The position numbers and the translations under genes were made by a program. A stretch of DNA of 64,000 bases, taken from assembly GCA_037952775.1 (NCBI GenBank), contig JBANAY010000003.1:12710001-12774000 (forward strand), written 5' to 3'. Source of the stretch: Clonostachys chloroleuca. Its lineage: Eukaryota > Ascomycota > Sordariomycetes > Hypocreales > Bionectriaceae. The notes below the pieces were generated by a model. The model was not told the DNA's origin. It did not search any database and was given only the letters and a program-made list of their open reading frames with translations. Below, one piece after another: positions 34,849-47,418 of the stretch; positions within the stretch are counted from its first letter, which is position 1, and each line of letters starts with the position of its first letter.

Positions 34849-36199
34849 ATGTCGTCCGTCGAAATCGAGGTTCCAATCACCTGTAGTCCGCTGCCTTGGA
34901 AATCCAATGTGCTAGCGTTCATGGTAATCAACAGCGTTATCTCCCTCTTCATGGCCATGTCTGTCGTCGGCCGGATATATGCCAGAATTACGGGAGCAGG
35001 GCTGGCCATTGACGATTGGTTTGCCATTTTCGCTGCTGTACGAATCCTGAAATATCCCGTGCATTCCCCGACATGCTAACTAGCTGTTATAGTTTCTCAA
35101 CATACCGTTGATGACCTTCCAGGGAACATGTAGGTTGAGTCATATTTGGCCCAATTAACCTGTTCAACCATCTTGTTGCTAACGACCGAAACAGTATCGA
35201 CTTGCGGCTCGGGCTATCCTCTGAGAGATACCATGCACAATCTTTCCGTCATCCTTCGCATCGCATTCGCCTATCAAATTACGATAATCGTCACGAATTT
35301 CGCCTTGAAGATGAGTGTGCTTTGCTTCTATACCCGGGTATTCAAGGTCCGATCAGTCAAAATAGCGTCCTACTCTGCTATGATTCTGGTCGGAGTCTGG
35401 ATGGTCACGTTCGTCTTTGCGGTGGTTTTCTCCTGCAAACCAATCAAGGCGTCATGGGACCTGGCTGCACAAGCAGCGGGCGCCACCTGTATTCAACAAA
35501 CTAAGATGCTCGTGGCCATGATCTTCTCCAATGCCGTCATGGACCTCATGGTGATGGCCATTCCTATTCGAAGTAAGTCTGAACGGTAATTGGTGTTGGC
35601 ACTGGATGGGCAGGTGATCTAACCTTTCGACTCATGTAGGTATCCTTCACCTTCAGATGAGGCGGACAGATAAGCTTGGTGTTTTAGGTTGTATCCTGCT
35701 AGGTGCGATGTAAGTTGGGAACTTTGAACTCCTGGAACTATATACTAATGTTTGATTGTGTGATTCTAACTGCTTTATCAACAATAACAGTGCGACCGTT
35801 GCTTCATTCTTCCGAGGCGTATACGTTTCCACCGTCGACTTTTCCGATATTACCGGCACCATGGCCGCCAGCAGCTTTGTGTCGGTCCTAGAGACTCTTC
35901 TTGCCGTCCTTTGCATCTGCCTACCCACGATCCGGCCTCTATGGCGCCGCTACAGAGGAGACCCATCCAGCAGTGCTGGCACGATGAAATTGACGGGCGA
36001 AATGTCAGGCAGCCGTGGCCCAAGGGATGGGCAGATTAGAGTCACAAGGGATACGCATATCGATCACCGGAGGCGGGATCTTGAGCTCCATGACATGGCA
36101 ACTGGTGGAAGGGACCATACCCTCTTTGATGAGTCAAGCTCGGAGAAGAATTTGACAACTACTGTCACAGGCAAGAAAAGCAAATGGTCTTCGAAATGA
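34849..36199 (+). CDS. fungal rhodopsin-domain integral membrane protein, 360 aa, five exons
   Basis: Exons 34849-35037, 35093-35129 (37 nt), 35195-35572, 35640-35709 and 35791-36199 (1083 nt in phase). Seven hydrophobic segments are predicted by eye. The first loop has the family's diagnostic AIDDWF; later come VGVWMVTFVFAVVFSCKPI, a Cys-Lys-Pro-Ile turn, the ...DLMVMAIPI helix and QMRRTDKLGVLGCILLGAI. These fit the fungal rhodopsin-like membrane family (PF20684 type, no retinal Lys implied). The C-terminal ~100 residues are charged and cytoplasmic. No extracellular CFEM domain is present. Many members lie in secondary-metabolism or pathogenicity gene sets, but the function is unknown. Confidence 0.82.
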
Positions 36200-36778
36200 G
36201 TTGGGACGCCTATACTAGGTTTCTCTATTCCGTTTAAGGGAGCTGGACACATGGAAGACATGTGTATGCAGTACAACAACTTATTAGTAACATTGCTAGC
36301 TGGTCCTAGCGATGGAAATGAAGGCGTAATAAAAAAATGTATGAATAGCAATTCACATACTTTACATAAGTAGAAAGCAAGGATGCCAAGGGGCTTGACT
36401 AGTTATGGAAGAGGAATGATGAATCCATTCAGTGCCACTTCGAACTAGCTGTGTTCAAGAGATGAATTGCCTAAGTCCATGATCTGCGATGTCGAGGAGG
36501 CAGCACGGAGCCTCGGAGCTAAAATGTCATTCTACTCTCATCCTATTCGCAACTCATCAAATCAACCCCCGAGAAACTCCCAAACTGCCCCCCCCCCCCC
36601 CGCGGGGGGGCGCGCAACAATGTCAAGGCCTCACTAAAAAAAAAGTATTCATGAAGATTAAAGGAAGGGCTCACACAGCACCTCCTAATTTTGACTATTC
36701 TTGCATTAGGAGACGAATATAACACAAGGGCGAAGGAGCGGTGAGGTTTTTATAGCAGTGTAGGCACTGCTATCTAGG
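36200..36778. other. intergenic with a C/G-run palindrome
   Basis: Between two convergent genes. Contains C14-GC-G7 at 36588-36610 (listed separately). No gene. Confidence 0.6.
36588..36610. repeat. C-run/G-run palindrome (C14, GC, G7)
   Basis: Fourteen C are followed by GC and seven G. The inner 16 bases are a perfect palindrome of C7-GC-G7. It could form a hairpin, or i-motif/G-quadruplex-like structures, and is prone to length change and sequencing error. Confidence 0.85.
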
Positions 36779-37717
36779 CTAGGACAACTCAGCACGCTGT
36801 CGTTGCCACTCCTTTTCAGCATGCTCAACCCGACGCTTGGCTGCCAGATCCCAGCGAGTTCCGAATATGGTGTCACTTATGCCAGGGCTTCCAAACCCAT
36901 CCGAGAACGAGACATTGCCTCGCACGTGATGTTGGGCGTGGGATCGATTGTCCAGGAACTTGCTCGCGATTGTAGAGAGCAAGGCCTGCTCGGAGCCATC
37001 GCGGTTAGCCTTTCCACCGGCCCTCAGATTAACGGACAAGTCGTATCCTGAATGCTCATACAAGCCGCCAATAGCCCCGAGGCCGGCGACCAACGAATGA
37101 AACGTGATGCCGGACCCTCCACCTCCAACCAACGCAAGCGGAACTAGGTACGGTAGAACAATCTCAAGGAAGAAGTCTGGCGCCGACATGTAGCACGCGC
37201 TGATTGCCTTGGTAGCCCCGGTGGAGTGATGGACAGAGTGTCTCAGAGCCCGCATGAGGAACACGTTCGGTTGGTGCAGCAGAAACCTGTGCGTTATGTA
37301 TTGGACAACATCATGACCAACACCCATGCCTACTAGAGACACCAGTACTCGTCCCCAGTGATGGGCCTCGATCGTCGGACCCGTGAAGCACAAGCCGAAG
37401 TACTCGGCGGCGAGCATGCTAGGTAGAAGAATGAAGAACTGGTTGAACAGAACTTGGCGCAGGTAATGTGCGTACGGTTTCCGATCGACCGCGCGGATCT
37501 TGAAGCGCTTTACCGTCCCTGTCTTGTCAAGCCACTCAAACAAAGCGCTCGTTGCGTGAAAGATAGCCTCTTGTGCGAGCCAGGTATAAAAGGACGTTGG
37601 GACACTTCTATTCACAGCAGCCATGACTAAGGGCTGCTTATAGGAACTGGCGTTGCTGCTCGTTATGTACTGGTCTTTGAGATGGGATAGTCCGAGGGAG
37701 ATTGTTGGAAAGTTCAT
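36779..37717 (-). CDS. sterol desaturase / fatty-acid hydroxylase-family membrane protein, 312 aa
   Basis: Single exon. I prefer ATG 37717 (MNFPTISLGLSHLKDQY); an ATG at 37816 would add 33 hydrophobic residues. The di-iron histidine boxes of the family are present: DVVQYITHRFLLH, RHSVHHS and SHAQHH, spaced over about 160 residues between membrane segments (FFILLPSMLAAEYFG, FLEIVLPYLVPLALVG). It would sit in the ER membrane and hydroxylate or desaturate a lipid; the substrate cannot be told. The C-terminus ends in a basic/acidic tail (AKRRVEHAEKEWQRQ). Frame intact. Confidence 0.78.
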   Translation of the reverse strand: MNFPTISLGLSHLKDQYITSSNASSYKQPLVMAAVNRSVPTSFYTWLAQEAIFHATSALFEWLDKTGTVKRFKIRAVDRKPYAHYLRQVLFNQFFILLPSMLAAEYFGLCFTGPTIEAHHWGRVLVSLVGMGVGHDVVQYITHRFLLHQPNVFLMRALRHSVHHSTGATKAISACYMSAPDFFLEIVLPYLVPLALVGGGGSGITFHSLVAGLGAIGGLYEHSGYDLSVNLRAGGKANRDGSEQALLSTIASKFLDNRSHAQHHVRGNVSFSDGFGSPGISDTIFGTRWDLAAKRRVEHAEKEWQRQRAELS

Positions 37718-38409
37718 GGTTGACCACTGGCTGACGATAGTAGGCTGTTCAATTAAAGATTGCACATTGAATGCGAATAGCAGAACAACATAATTATAGC
37801 ATGGAATATCTTCCATATATATACCCCAACTGAAATTCTTATGAGTTGAACCCAGTTTGTACTTCTCTTCATAGATTCTCCATAAGTCCCGAGCCTTCCG
37901 CTTATTCTCTACGCAATCACGGCCGTATATGGGAGTCTTTTGCGATGGAGCAAAGTGGAGTGTATCCGTGTGATTGGATAAAAATAGATTGAGCTCATAA
38001 TTTCCACATCAGAAAGCCAGGCCATACAGTCAACAAGAGCGGCCTATAATGAATTTAAGTATTAAAGGCGAAAATTAATTATACATGCCGTCGGCCGACC
38101 GAAGGATTCCGGTAGTGTTAGGCAAGGGTACCCGGATCCCTAACATCTCTGAGAATCCCTTCAACCGGATGACGTCGAATTTGAGACTTCTGAATGTTAA
38201 GCTGCTTACTTCAAAGTACTGAGTCTAAATATTACACGCTTAAGAGGCAACAGGTACAGATTACTACTTCATGCCTCATTTCTCCGAGCACCCACTCGCC
38301 ATTCGAAAGTCTAGCAATCAGATCCCAATGAATTACCCCGTGAATTGAGAAACGAGGCGAAGAAAAAGTGCCAGTTGCACCCTACATATTAGTTGAATGA
38401 TATTACCCC
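37718..38409. other. intergenic, no gene seen
   Basis: 5' region of the desaturase-like gene and 3' flank of the WW gene. No supported frame. Confidence 0.5.
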
Positions 38410-39706
38410 TTAATAAGACAATTCCCATATCTCTCGCCCTTCGGGTTTGATCGTAATGGGTGTAAAACCAACTTCAGGCGGCCGTTCCTTCTCGGCTTCC
38501 CCCTCATCCTCATCTTCTGCATACTCAGTGGAGTAACTTGAGTCGCTCATATATCCACTTTCCTCGTCCTCACTCACACGGGTCGGGTAGTAGCCTCTGT
38601 CTTCTGCACCCACTGGCCACGTTCCCTGGGTGTACCCGATTGTTTCCGTCCTAAGCATCTGCCTGATCTCCGATAGGGGCCGATGCCCGGGAGGAAAAGG
38701 GTCGGGCGTAGGAGGTTTCGAGCCCAGGGGCAGTGTAAGAATGGGCGAGACGACGTCTTGTTCGTTCTTCTCGCTCCCTTCCTCCTGGCCCATCGACATT
38801 GTGATCAAAGATACAAGTTCTTCAACAGCAATCATCGAAGCATGGTTGCAGTTATCAGATTCTGATGGCTTGGGGCTCTCCGCTAGGCTGGCATTGAGAT
38901 AAGCGCTGCCGAACCCGCTTCCACAAAAGGAATGACGGTTTTGGCGGCGAGGCGCATCTGGTGAAGCTAGGAAACCGTTTTTGGTCTTTGAAAACGGGTT
39001 CAAAGCCACAGGGTGCGAGGTTGTGAGGCTGGAAATGGGGATGTCAGGTAGAGGGGGCGGACAATCACTGATGGCTCTTGGTCGAGTTGGTGGAATAAAG
39101 GTGTAATGCGGCGACACAGGGCGTTGTCTGACCTGGATATAGTTGGTATCGATTAATAAATGAGGAACTTGCAGTTTGACGTGTTGTTGGCTAGCCAAGA
39201 ATCTGTAGCATACGTTTTAGGAGAAGTTAACTGGCATGTGACGGGTGAATTTGCAAACATACAGATTGTTGACTACAGTCCTGATAGGATCGTCAAGGCC
39301 CCATCTGGTGGGCTTGTGAGTGTAGTCGACAGGACTATAGTCCGTGGCGGAAATGGCAGCATGCCGAGGAAAGTTCCATTGTGACTTGCCATTCTGTGAG
39401 TTTGTGAAGAACCACGCTCCGTACGACTCGTGCCAATGAAGTGTCCAGCCTGAGGGGACCTAAGGCGCGCCGTTGGAAGGGTCAAATGATGGAACCGTAT
39501 CCATATGCCCTGGTGGTGGCTCAGTTGAGAGCTCCCACTGGCCCCGCAGAGACTTCAGATCAATGTACAACCTGTTATGGTTGGTATTAGCATGTCAGTG
39601 GCCCTGAATATCAATCCAGCCGATGAATAACTTGCCAAGTATCACGCGCCGTGCTCCATTGCGCCGACCACCCTGTGGGCAGCTCGGGTGGTAGTTGGGC
39701 CGACAT
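38410..39706 (-). pseudogene. two-WW-domain protein gene with an in-frame TAG and a GC-AG intron
   Basis: Exons on the minus strand: 39706-39636, 39571-39263 and 39202-38410 (391 codons in phase). WW domain 1 starts LPTGWSAQWSTARDTW, is split by an intron with the rare donor GCAAGT, and continues LYIDLKSLRGQWELST. WW domain 2 reads PSGWTLHWHESYGAWFF then KSQWNFP. Between them the frame meets TAG (39462-39460) in NGAP-stop-VPSGW. The TAG looks like the end of an intron, but no donor lies at a workable distance, so I take it as CAG to TAG. The last exon is Pro-, Ser- and Glu-rich and disordered, ending EGREIWELSY. WW domains bind proline-rich ligands; the role here is unknown. If the stop is real, only WW1 is made. 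Confidence 0.6.
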
Positions 39707-40632
39707 AAGTCACAGCGAGGTGATTCGAAGGAGGAGGGTAATAGGAGAAAATAAAAACGGAATATCGAGAGAGAGAAAATTGTTACCAACCTGCTAGTCT
39801 CACCTAATCAACGATATTAGTCTCGGAGCAAGCTTTAGTTAGTGATCTATTTACCAATAGCGTTGCTCACCAACGAGGCGCTATTTGGGGCTGATTGCCC
39901 AAGGTTGTTTTCAAGCTCAGCCATCCGCCATAGTTGGGATGAAGGCATGATATCTCGACAAGGGTATTTCTATAGAAGTTAGTAGTAGCTTCGCCGAACA
40001 ACATACACAGCCTCAAAATCCTTTTGTTCCATGTAATTGAAAATGAAGGAGTTCAGATGTGTTTGAAAGTTTCCCAAGTTTTACATTGTGCTTGCTTTCA
40101 ACTATTGGAGTACCTAGGTTATGCTTAAACCTGGCCGTTAGACTTGTACAATCTTTTCTGGGCGGTTATAAAGATAGCTTAACTCTCCGACAAGGAATGT
40201 TACTACGTCGCAAGTGAAGATATACCAAGTTCTGCTAGAAACCGGGATAGAAGACTCTGCCGAAGTCCGCTGGCCGCTTCTTTCTCACACTCTGTTTTCA
40301 ACACTCTTAGGTGTTGAAGTTGTTGTTTACCACCTCCATATCCCTTGCGACGCCCTGTGATAGATACCGCCCTCAAATCATAGTGCAAGACCACGGGCTG
40401 CGCCACTTGAGTCATAGACAGTTTTAATTTCCTTATTCTCAAGAACTAGAGCCTTCCGCAATTTTTGGTCGGATTGAATTAGCGACAGCCCCCTCGGATC
40501 AAGGACTGGTAAGACCACAAAGATATATACCCTCATTTCTTCTACCGAACGCAAAGATTCAAGAGAAAATAAGCTGTCTAAATTGTAGATTGAATTTTTC
40601 TTTTTCAATCGTGCAGCGCTCGAAATTCCCCT
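39707..40632. other. intergenic; possible short upstream exon near 39960
   Basis: A minus-strand ATG at about 39949 opens MPSSQLWRMAELENNLGQ up to a GTGAGC donor near 39870. It could be an upstream exon of the WW gene, but the link is unproven. Otherwise no gene. Confidence 0.3.
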
Positions 40633-42780
40633 CTATATCATCATCTCAAGGGTTTGGCGAGCCAGCCTGACATCATCTGCTTCTCTTTCCCAATAGCGCA
40701 AGTGTGAAATACACTGCTGCAATGTCTCGCTCGCGCGGTGCTCCAATTCCATCCGGCGTAGAAGCCCGTTTTTCCCAGCGCAGATAAGAAGCAAAGCACG
40801 ACAAGCGGACTCACGGCACCTAAACCAGGATTCGGCATTTCTGTGTCTCAATCCCAGATCGAAGAGCGGCTCGAGGCATAATGAGACCGCCTTTTCCGCC
40901 AAATGGCGCATTGGGTCAATAAGCGGCCAGTCCTTGGCTATCTTGCAGGTAAGGCGATAGAGGAATGGGCGGTAGATGCGAAGTCGGATGTTAGCGGACC
41001 GGAGCCAGGGAGCCAGTTGGAGCTCGGTCACAGTGGTAATATCCAGTGTGGTGTGAAAGCAGGAGATGGCCTGAGGTAGTGTCAGCTTCCACTGTTCGAT
41101 CTGCTTTTCGAATTCGTATGCCGCGTTGATCATGTCGAGCAGGTTCATGGTTGCCCATGAAGAGGGAGGCCTGGAGTAAAATGCTTGATTGACGCGGCCT
41201 GAGAGTTTAAATAGCGATATTCCGGACAAATAGTTGTACCATGACCACTCGTGAAGTTCTTTGAAGTCCTGTGGCTCACTGTAATGGCCGGGTGTTGTCG
41301 ATGAGGAGGTAGTGGCTGTGGTGTTATTGGATGATGATGGCGTAACTTGTTGTGGGCTTTCATCTAAGCCGTCCACGCTTCTTGGAGTCGGCGGGGAAGG
41401 AAACTGGTAAGGGTAGTGGATGTCGTGGAGGGACGACCTCGGTAGGTTTACTTCAGCGCATACTTCACTATAAAAATTGTCCGTGTTAGTAGTGCAGTTG
41501 TTGGTCACATAAAGCAAAAGCCCAGGTAGAGCACAGTTCACCTTTCTGACTTGATACAGCTCCAGTATAGTCGTTGTTGGAGATCATGCTCTAAATCATC
41601 GGGAAGAGATTGCTCATCAGTCATAATCTGGTTACCAAGCATGACTGTACCCCTAACTGTACGAAGCGTCGCCTGATTTTTGAGATACACAGCATAGAGA
41701 GATGAGGCTTGGAAGAAAGACTGCCATGCTTCAATCGGACGTAGAGTATGCAATAGGTAAATGCCTGAAAGGTAGTGACACTGGCATGCTGTGAGGCCCA
41801 TGCCTAGTATACCAAATCGTCTTCGGGCGAACTAGTAATAAGCCTCCGCCCGCTGACGATACTGGGCCCCGTTTTCCATAGAAGACGAATTGGAAAGCGT
41901 CTCTGTTGTGTCCGGAAAGGAGGTGTATGGCTGGGCCAAGGCTCCCAGAGCTGCGGTGATAAGCTTATCATTGTTGTATTAGTAATTTCCTGGTATGTAG
42001 ATGCTCAGAGATGCAATAACCTAGAACCTAAGACGGACTTACCACAAGACAGGTCCGGGAATCCCACTGCGGGCCCAGCTCAGCAATCATCCTCCCATGG
42101 CTCATTAGAGTGGTGCAATCCAAAATCGGGTTCATGGTGTGAACCATTCTCAGAAACCTCGTCAACAGCGTAGTAACCTCCCCGGGTTGAAAGCCCGGCG
42201 CTCCGACGGCGCTGCTGGCACCTGGATGAAGCTCTTGGGCTTGATTGATCGATAGTAGGTTGAAGGGCGTTAGGTGAAGTGAGTTGTCGGCAGCGAATGT
42301 CGGCCATTCGAAAACATGGTCCACAGCCGCGAAGGAGAGAGCATTGAAGGCTACAGAGTCATCTGTACATGTCTCATGTCGCGACTCAGATCCAGGAGGT
42401 AGGCGATGCAAGATCTCATTCAGGGTTTCTATGACTTCGGACTTGGAGTTGCCTTCCTTAGGACTGAAGAGATGTCAGATTTAGCTGTTGGGCCGTTGAA
42501 GTAACGGGAGTCAATTTGCGACATACCTTCGTTGCATGTACTTAACAGGCTCAGGATATCGACACTCACAACCGAGCCTGACACACCCAGCGCAAGACGG
42601 CCTCTCATTGGTACACTTGACTTTGCGAGCCCTACAAACTCGACACGCAGTTGAGGCACGTAGGCGACGGCCTGCGCCGCGAGTAGTCACCTTGCGACCG
42701 TCATTCTGGTCATGCAGGGATGAGCTAGCGCTGCGAGTCTGGGATAAAGACGAGTTTGAAGCGTCTCTTTGGTTATCCAT
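40633..42780 (-). pseudogene. Zn2Cys6 transcription factor with fungal-specific regulatory domain, in-frame TAG
   Basis: Exons on the minus strand: 42780-42527, 42463-42043, 41963-41542 and 41467-40633 (1932 nt in phase). Residues ~48-75 form the zinc cluster (ACRVCRARKVKC, then SCAGCVRLGCEC; C-x2-C-x6-C-x6-C-x2-C-x6-C). The Fungal_trans domain is then readable: LLTRFLRMVHTMNPILD, LITAALGALAQPYTSF, RQRAEAYY-stop-FARRRFGILG, QCHYLSGIYLLHTLRPIEAW and YWSCIKSE. The TAG (41834-41832) falls inside the conserved AEAYY-x-FARRR block, so it is not an intron; the ancestral codon was probably CAG. Exon 3 starts after an uncommon AAG acceptor. It is divergent from the old yellow enzyme at 43835. With the stop, the protein keeps DNA binding but loses most of its regulatory domain. 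Confidence 0.75.
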
Positions 42781-45259
<2,479 letters not shown>

Positions 45260-45408
45260 TATAGATGGAATTCTCACTTTAGAAAAGTTGATTTTCAGAA
45301 TGAAATTACCAATTAATGCTTTAAGTTATTTTCACCGCTCCAATATTCGCCATTTTGTGACTGGTCAACTAGCAGTTATCTGCCTCCTTCTCAACTCACA
45401 TTGCGGCA

Positions 45409-46258
45409 ATGAGGGCCGCACCAAATAAGAGCACACTTGTCCCCCAGGCGTGTTGCAACAACCCAACCGCCGCAGAGCTGACAGAGCAGCAGTGGCGGAC
45501 TCTTACGGAGGAAATAGCCTCCCGCGGACACTTGCCCTTCTTCGACATTGCTTACCAAGATCTTGGCCGTGGCTTAGATGAGGACGCATATGGAGTGCGC
45601 CACTTTGCAAGCTTGGGCTCTGAGATGATTGTTGCTCAGTCCTTTGCCAAGAATCTAGGGCTTTATGGACCAAGAGTTGGCCCATTACATGTTGTGGCTT
45701 CAACCAAGGAAGCTGTGGCAGCTGTCAAGGATCAGCTTTGTTGTATGATTCGGTGGGAGTTTTCCTCTTTTCCTGCGTATGGGTCACGTTTGGTAGATCT
45801 CGTTTTGCTAGATCCAGAAAGCCAAGCCAAGTGGTAAGGACGCTCTATCCAATCATCTTCATAACACATATTCTTGACTAAAGGCATGATGAGCTACAGG
45901 AGATAAGGCAAAGACTAGAACGCAGTCGACAGGAATTGTTTCGTCAGCTGGCTAACGTCCACAAAGTATGATGAGCCCACACGCCTTTACGGAATTTCCC
46001 ACTTAACCAGAATAAACAGACACCCGGAAACTGGCATATAAACGTGGACAGGATTTGTTTAGGCAAGTCATCTCAAGGATTTTACTGGTGTGCGGAGATT
46101 TCATACAATATTTAAATAGCCCATTGCCTCTGACACCTACCCAATGCGAAGCTCTAAAGCGAGATTATCATATTTATGCTGCTCCGAATGGGAGGACGAA
46201 AACTTCTGGGCTCCGTGAATCGAACATCAATTATGTAGGCGATCGATTGATACAGTAG
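45409..46258 (+). pseudogene. aspartate aminotransferase, C-terminal half only
   Basis: From 45409 the frame enters directly at the middle of a class-I aspartate aminotransferase: CCNNPTAAELTEQQWRTL, then LPFFDIAYQDLGRGLDEDAY and IVAQSFAKNLGLYGPRVG with the PLP lysine (Lys81 of this frame). The N-terminal ~180 residues of a normal enzyme are absent upstream. Introns can be placed at 45834-45883 and 45966-46019. The next piece, TPGNWHINVDRI, then loses frame before LTPTQCEALKRDYHIYAAPN, the family's C-terminal domain. The conserved MF-FTG segment is missing. So the copy is truncated at the 5' end and damaged inside: a partial duplication, not a working enzyme. Confidence 0.75.
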
Positions 46259-46796
46259 TTCGTTCAAGTGGTTGAAGGAATAGAAATGCAGGCTGGAACC
46301 TAAAATAGATTATTATCTAGCGTTGGTCGTTCATCAAGACGATTTATGAACTCTACCTCTAAATAATGTTAGCTTATTCACACCTCTCTATTTGGTCATA
46401 TGAGGGAAGGTTGGGGAGATTTGAGGATATCAATAGGTCACTATTAACTTCGGCGAATTAAAGATCACTTGTCACAGGTCGACACGGCGGTTGCGGATAT
46501 CAAAAGTGTGATCCAACTGCCGCCAATATAACAAGCCGAGCCACCAGAATGTCTATTTCTAATCCAACTACCAGGGATCTCAAATAACAAACAAACACAA
46601 ATAATCTCTGGTTGGGTCACGAAGCATTTACCTTAATGGACTGATTTTATGATCATCATATGTCAATAGGGTATGCAAGCGAACTTAAGAAGGATAATAT
46701 GAGGTTGATTGATTTCCCGAATGTTTAAATCGGTTTGCTGGATTTCTCTTGTACTCAGAAAAAACTGAACATCTCGGCATCTGGTTCCCTGCCGAG
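46259..46796. other. intergenic, no gene seen
   Basis: AT-rich spacer between the aminotransferase relic and the truncated gene at the edge of the RIP block. Confidence 0.5.
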
Positions 46797-47108
46797 TTAA
46801 AGTGCCAGATCAAGTAGATGACTGGGGTCCAAAGTTGCATCATCTAAATCAAAGACAGCACTCCACGAGCCCCCATTGTCCCCCTGCTGAGCATCAGTAG
46901 AATCACCAAGATACAGCATAGACGCCTCAATTTCTGGAACTAATTCTACGTTCTGACCCGGGCTTCCTTTGGCTTCAGCAAGGAGCTGGAGAAAATGATG
47001 AAGCTCGGCCTTTCTCAAACGTGATGAGACGTTTCCGAGTCGAATGATGGATTCAAGTAGGTAGTTGACACTGGGGAGCGAGTTTTGGTCGGTGATATAG
47101 TCCGGAGA
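46797..47108 (-). pseudogene. C-terminal fragment of a gene truncated at the AT-rich block
   Basis: An open minus-strand frame runs from about 47108 (NSPDYITDQNSLPSVNYLLE) through SRLRKAELHHFLQLLAEAKG to the stop at 46797 (DDATLDPSHLLDLAL). Normal codon use and GC stop abruptly at 47108, where the AT-rich element begins. So the 5' part has been displaced or mutated away. The amphipathic end resembles a regulator's C-terminus, but I do not recognise the family. Confidence 0.5.
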
Positions 47109-47227
47109 ATTTAATAATATTATTTTAGCTCTAAAAGTTTAAATTATTAGAGAAAATTTAAATAAGATTTAGAATATTATAAATATATTGAAACAGAGAG
47201 TTTCTACTAAAAAGCTGATTATTACTT

Positions 47228-47418
47228 TATTAGTATACTAAATACTACTGACTAGTAGTTACTGGCTAGAAGCTAGAAGTAGAGTAATTTACTTAGTTAG
47301 AACTACTCTGGAACTGTATTTATAACTGGTTTACTTCTGTAGCTAGGATAGTAACTTAATTAATTACTTTTAACCTATCTACTCTATAGTATATACTTTA
47401 GAAAAGCCTTCTAATACT
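47228..47418 (+). repeat. 5' long terminal repeat (191 bp) of the RIP-mutated element
   Basis: Aligns without gaps to 54665-54855. I count 13 differences, all G/A or C/T transitions, most in TG/CA context. Both copies are 191 bp. The ends are set by loss of similarity; no target-site duplication is evident. Confidence 0.75.
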
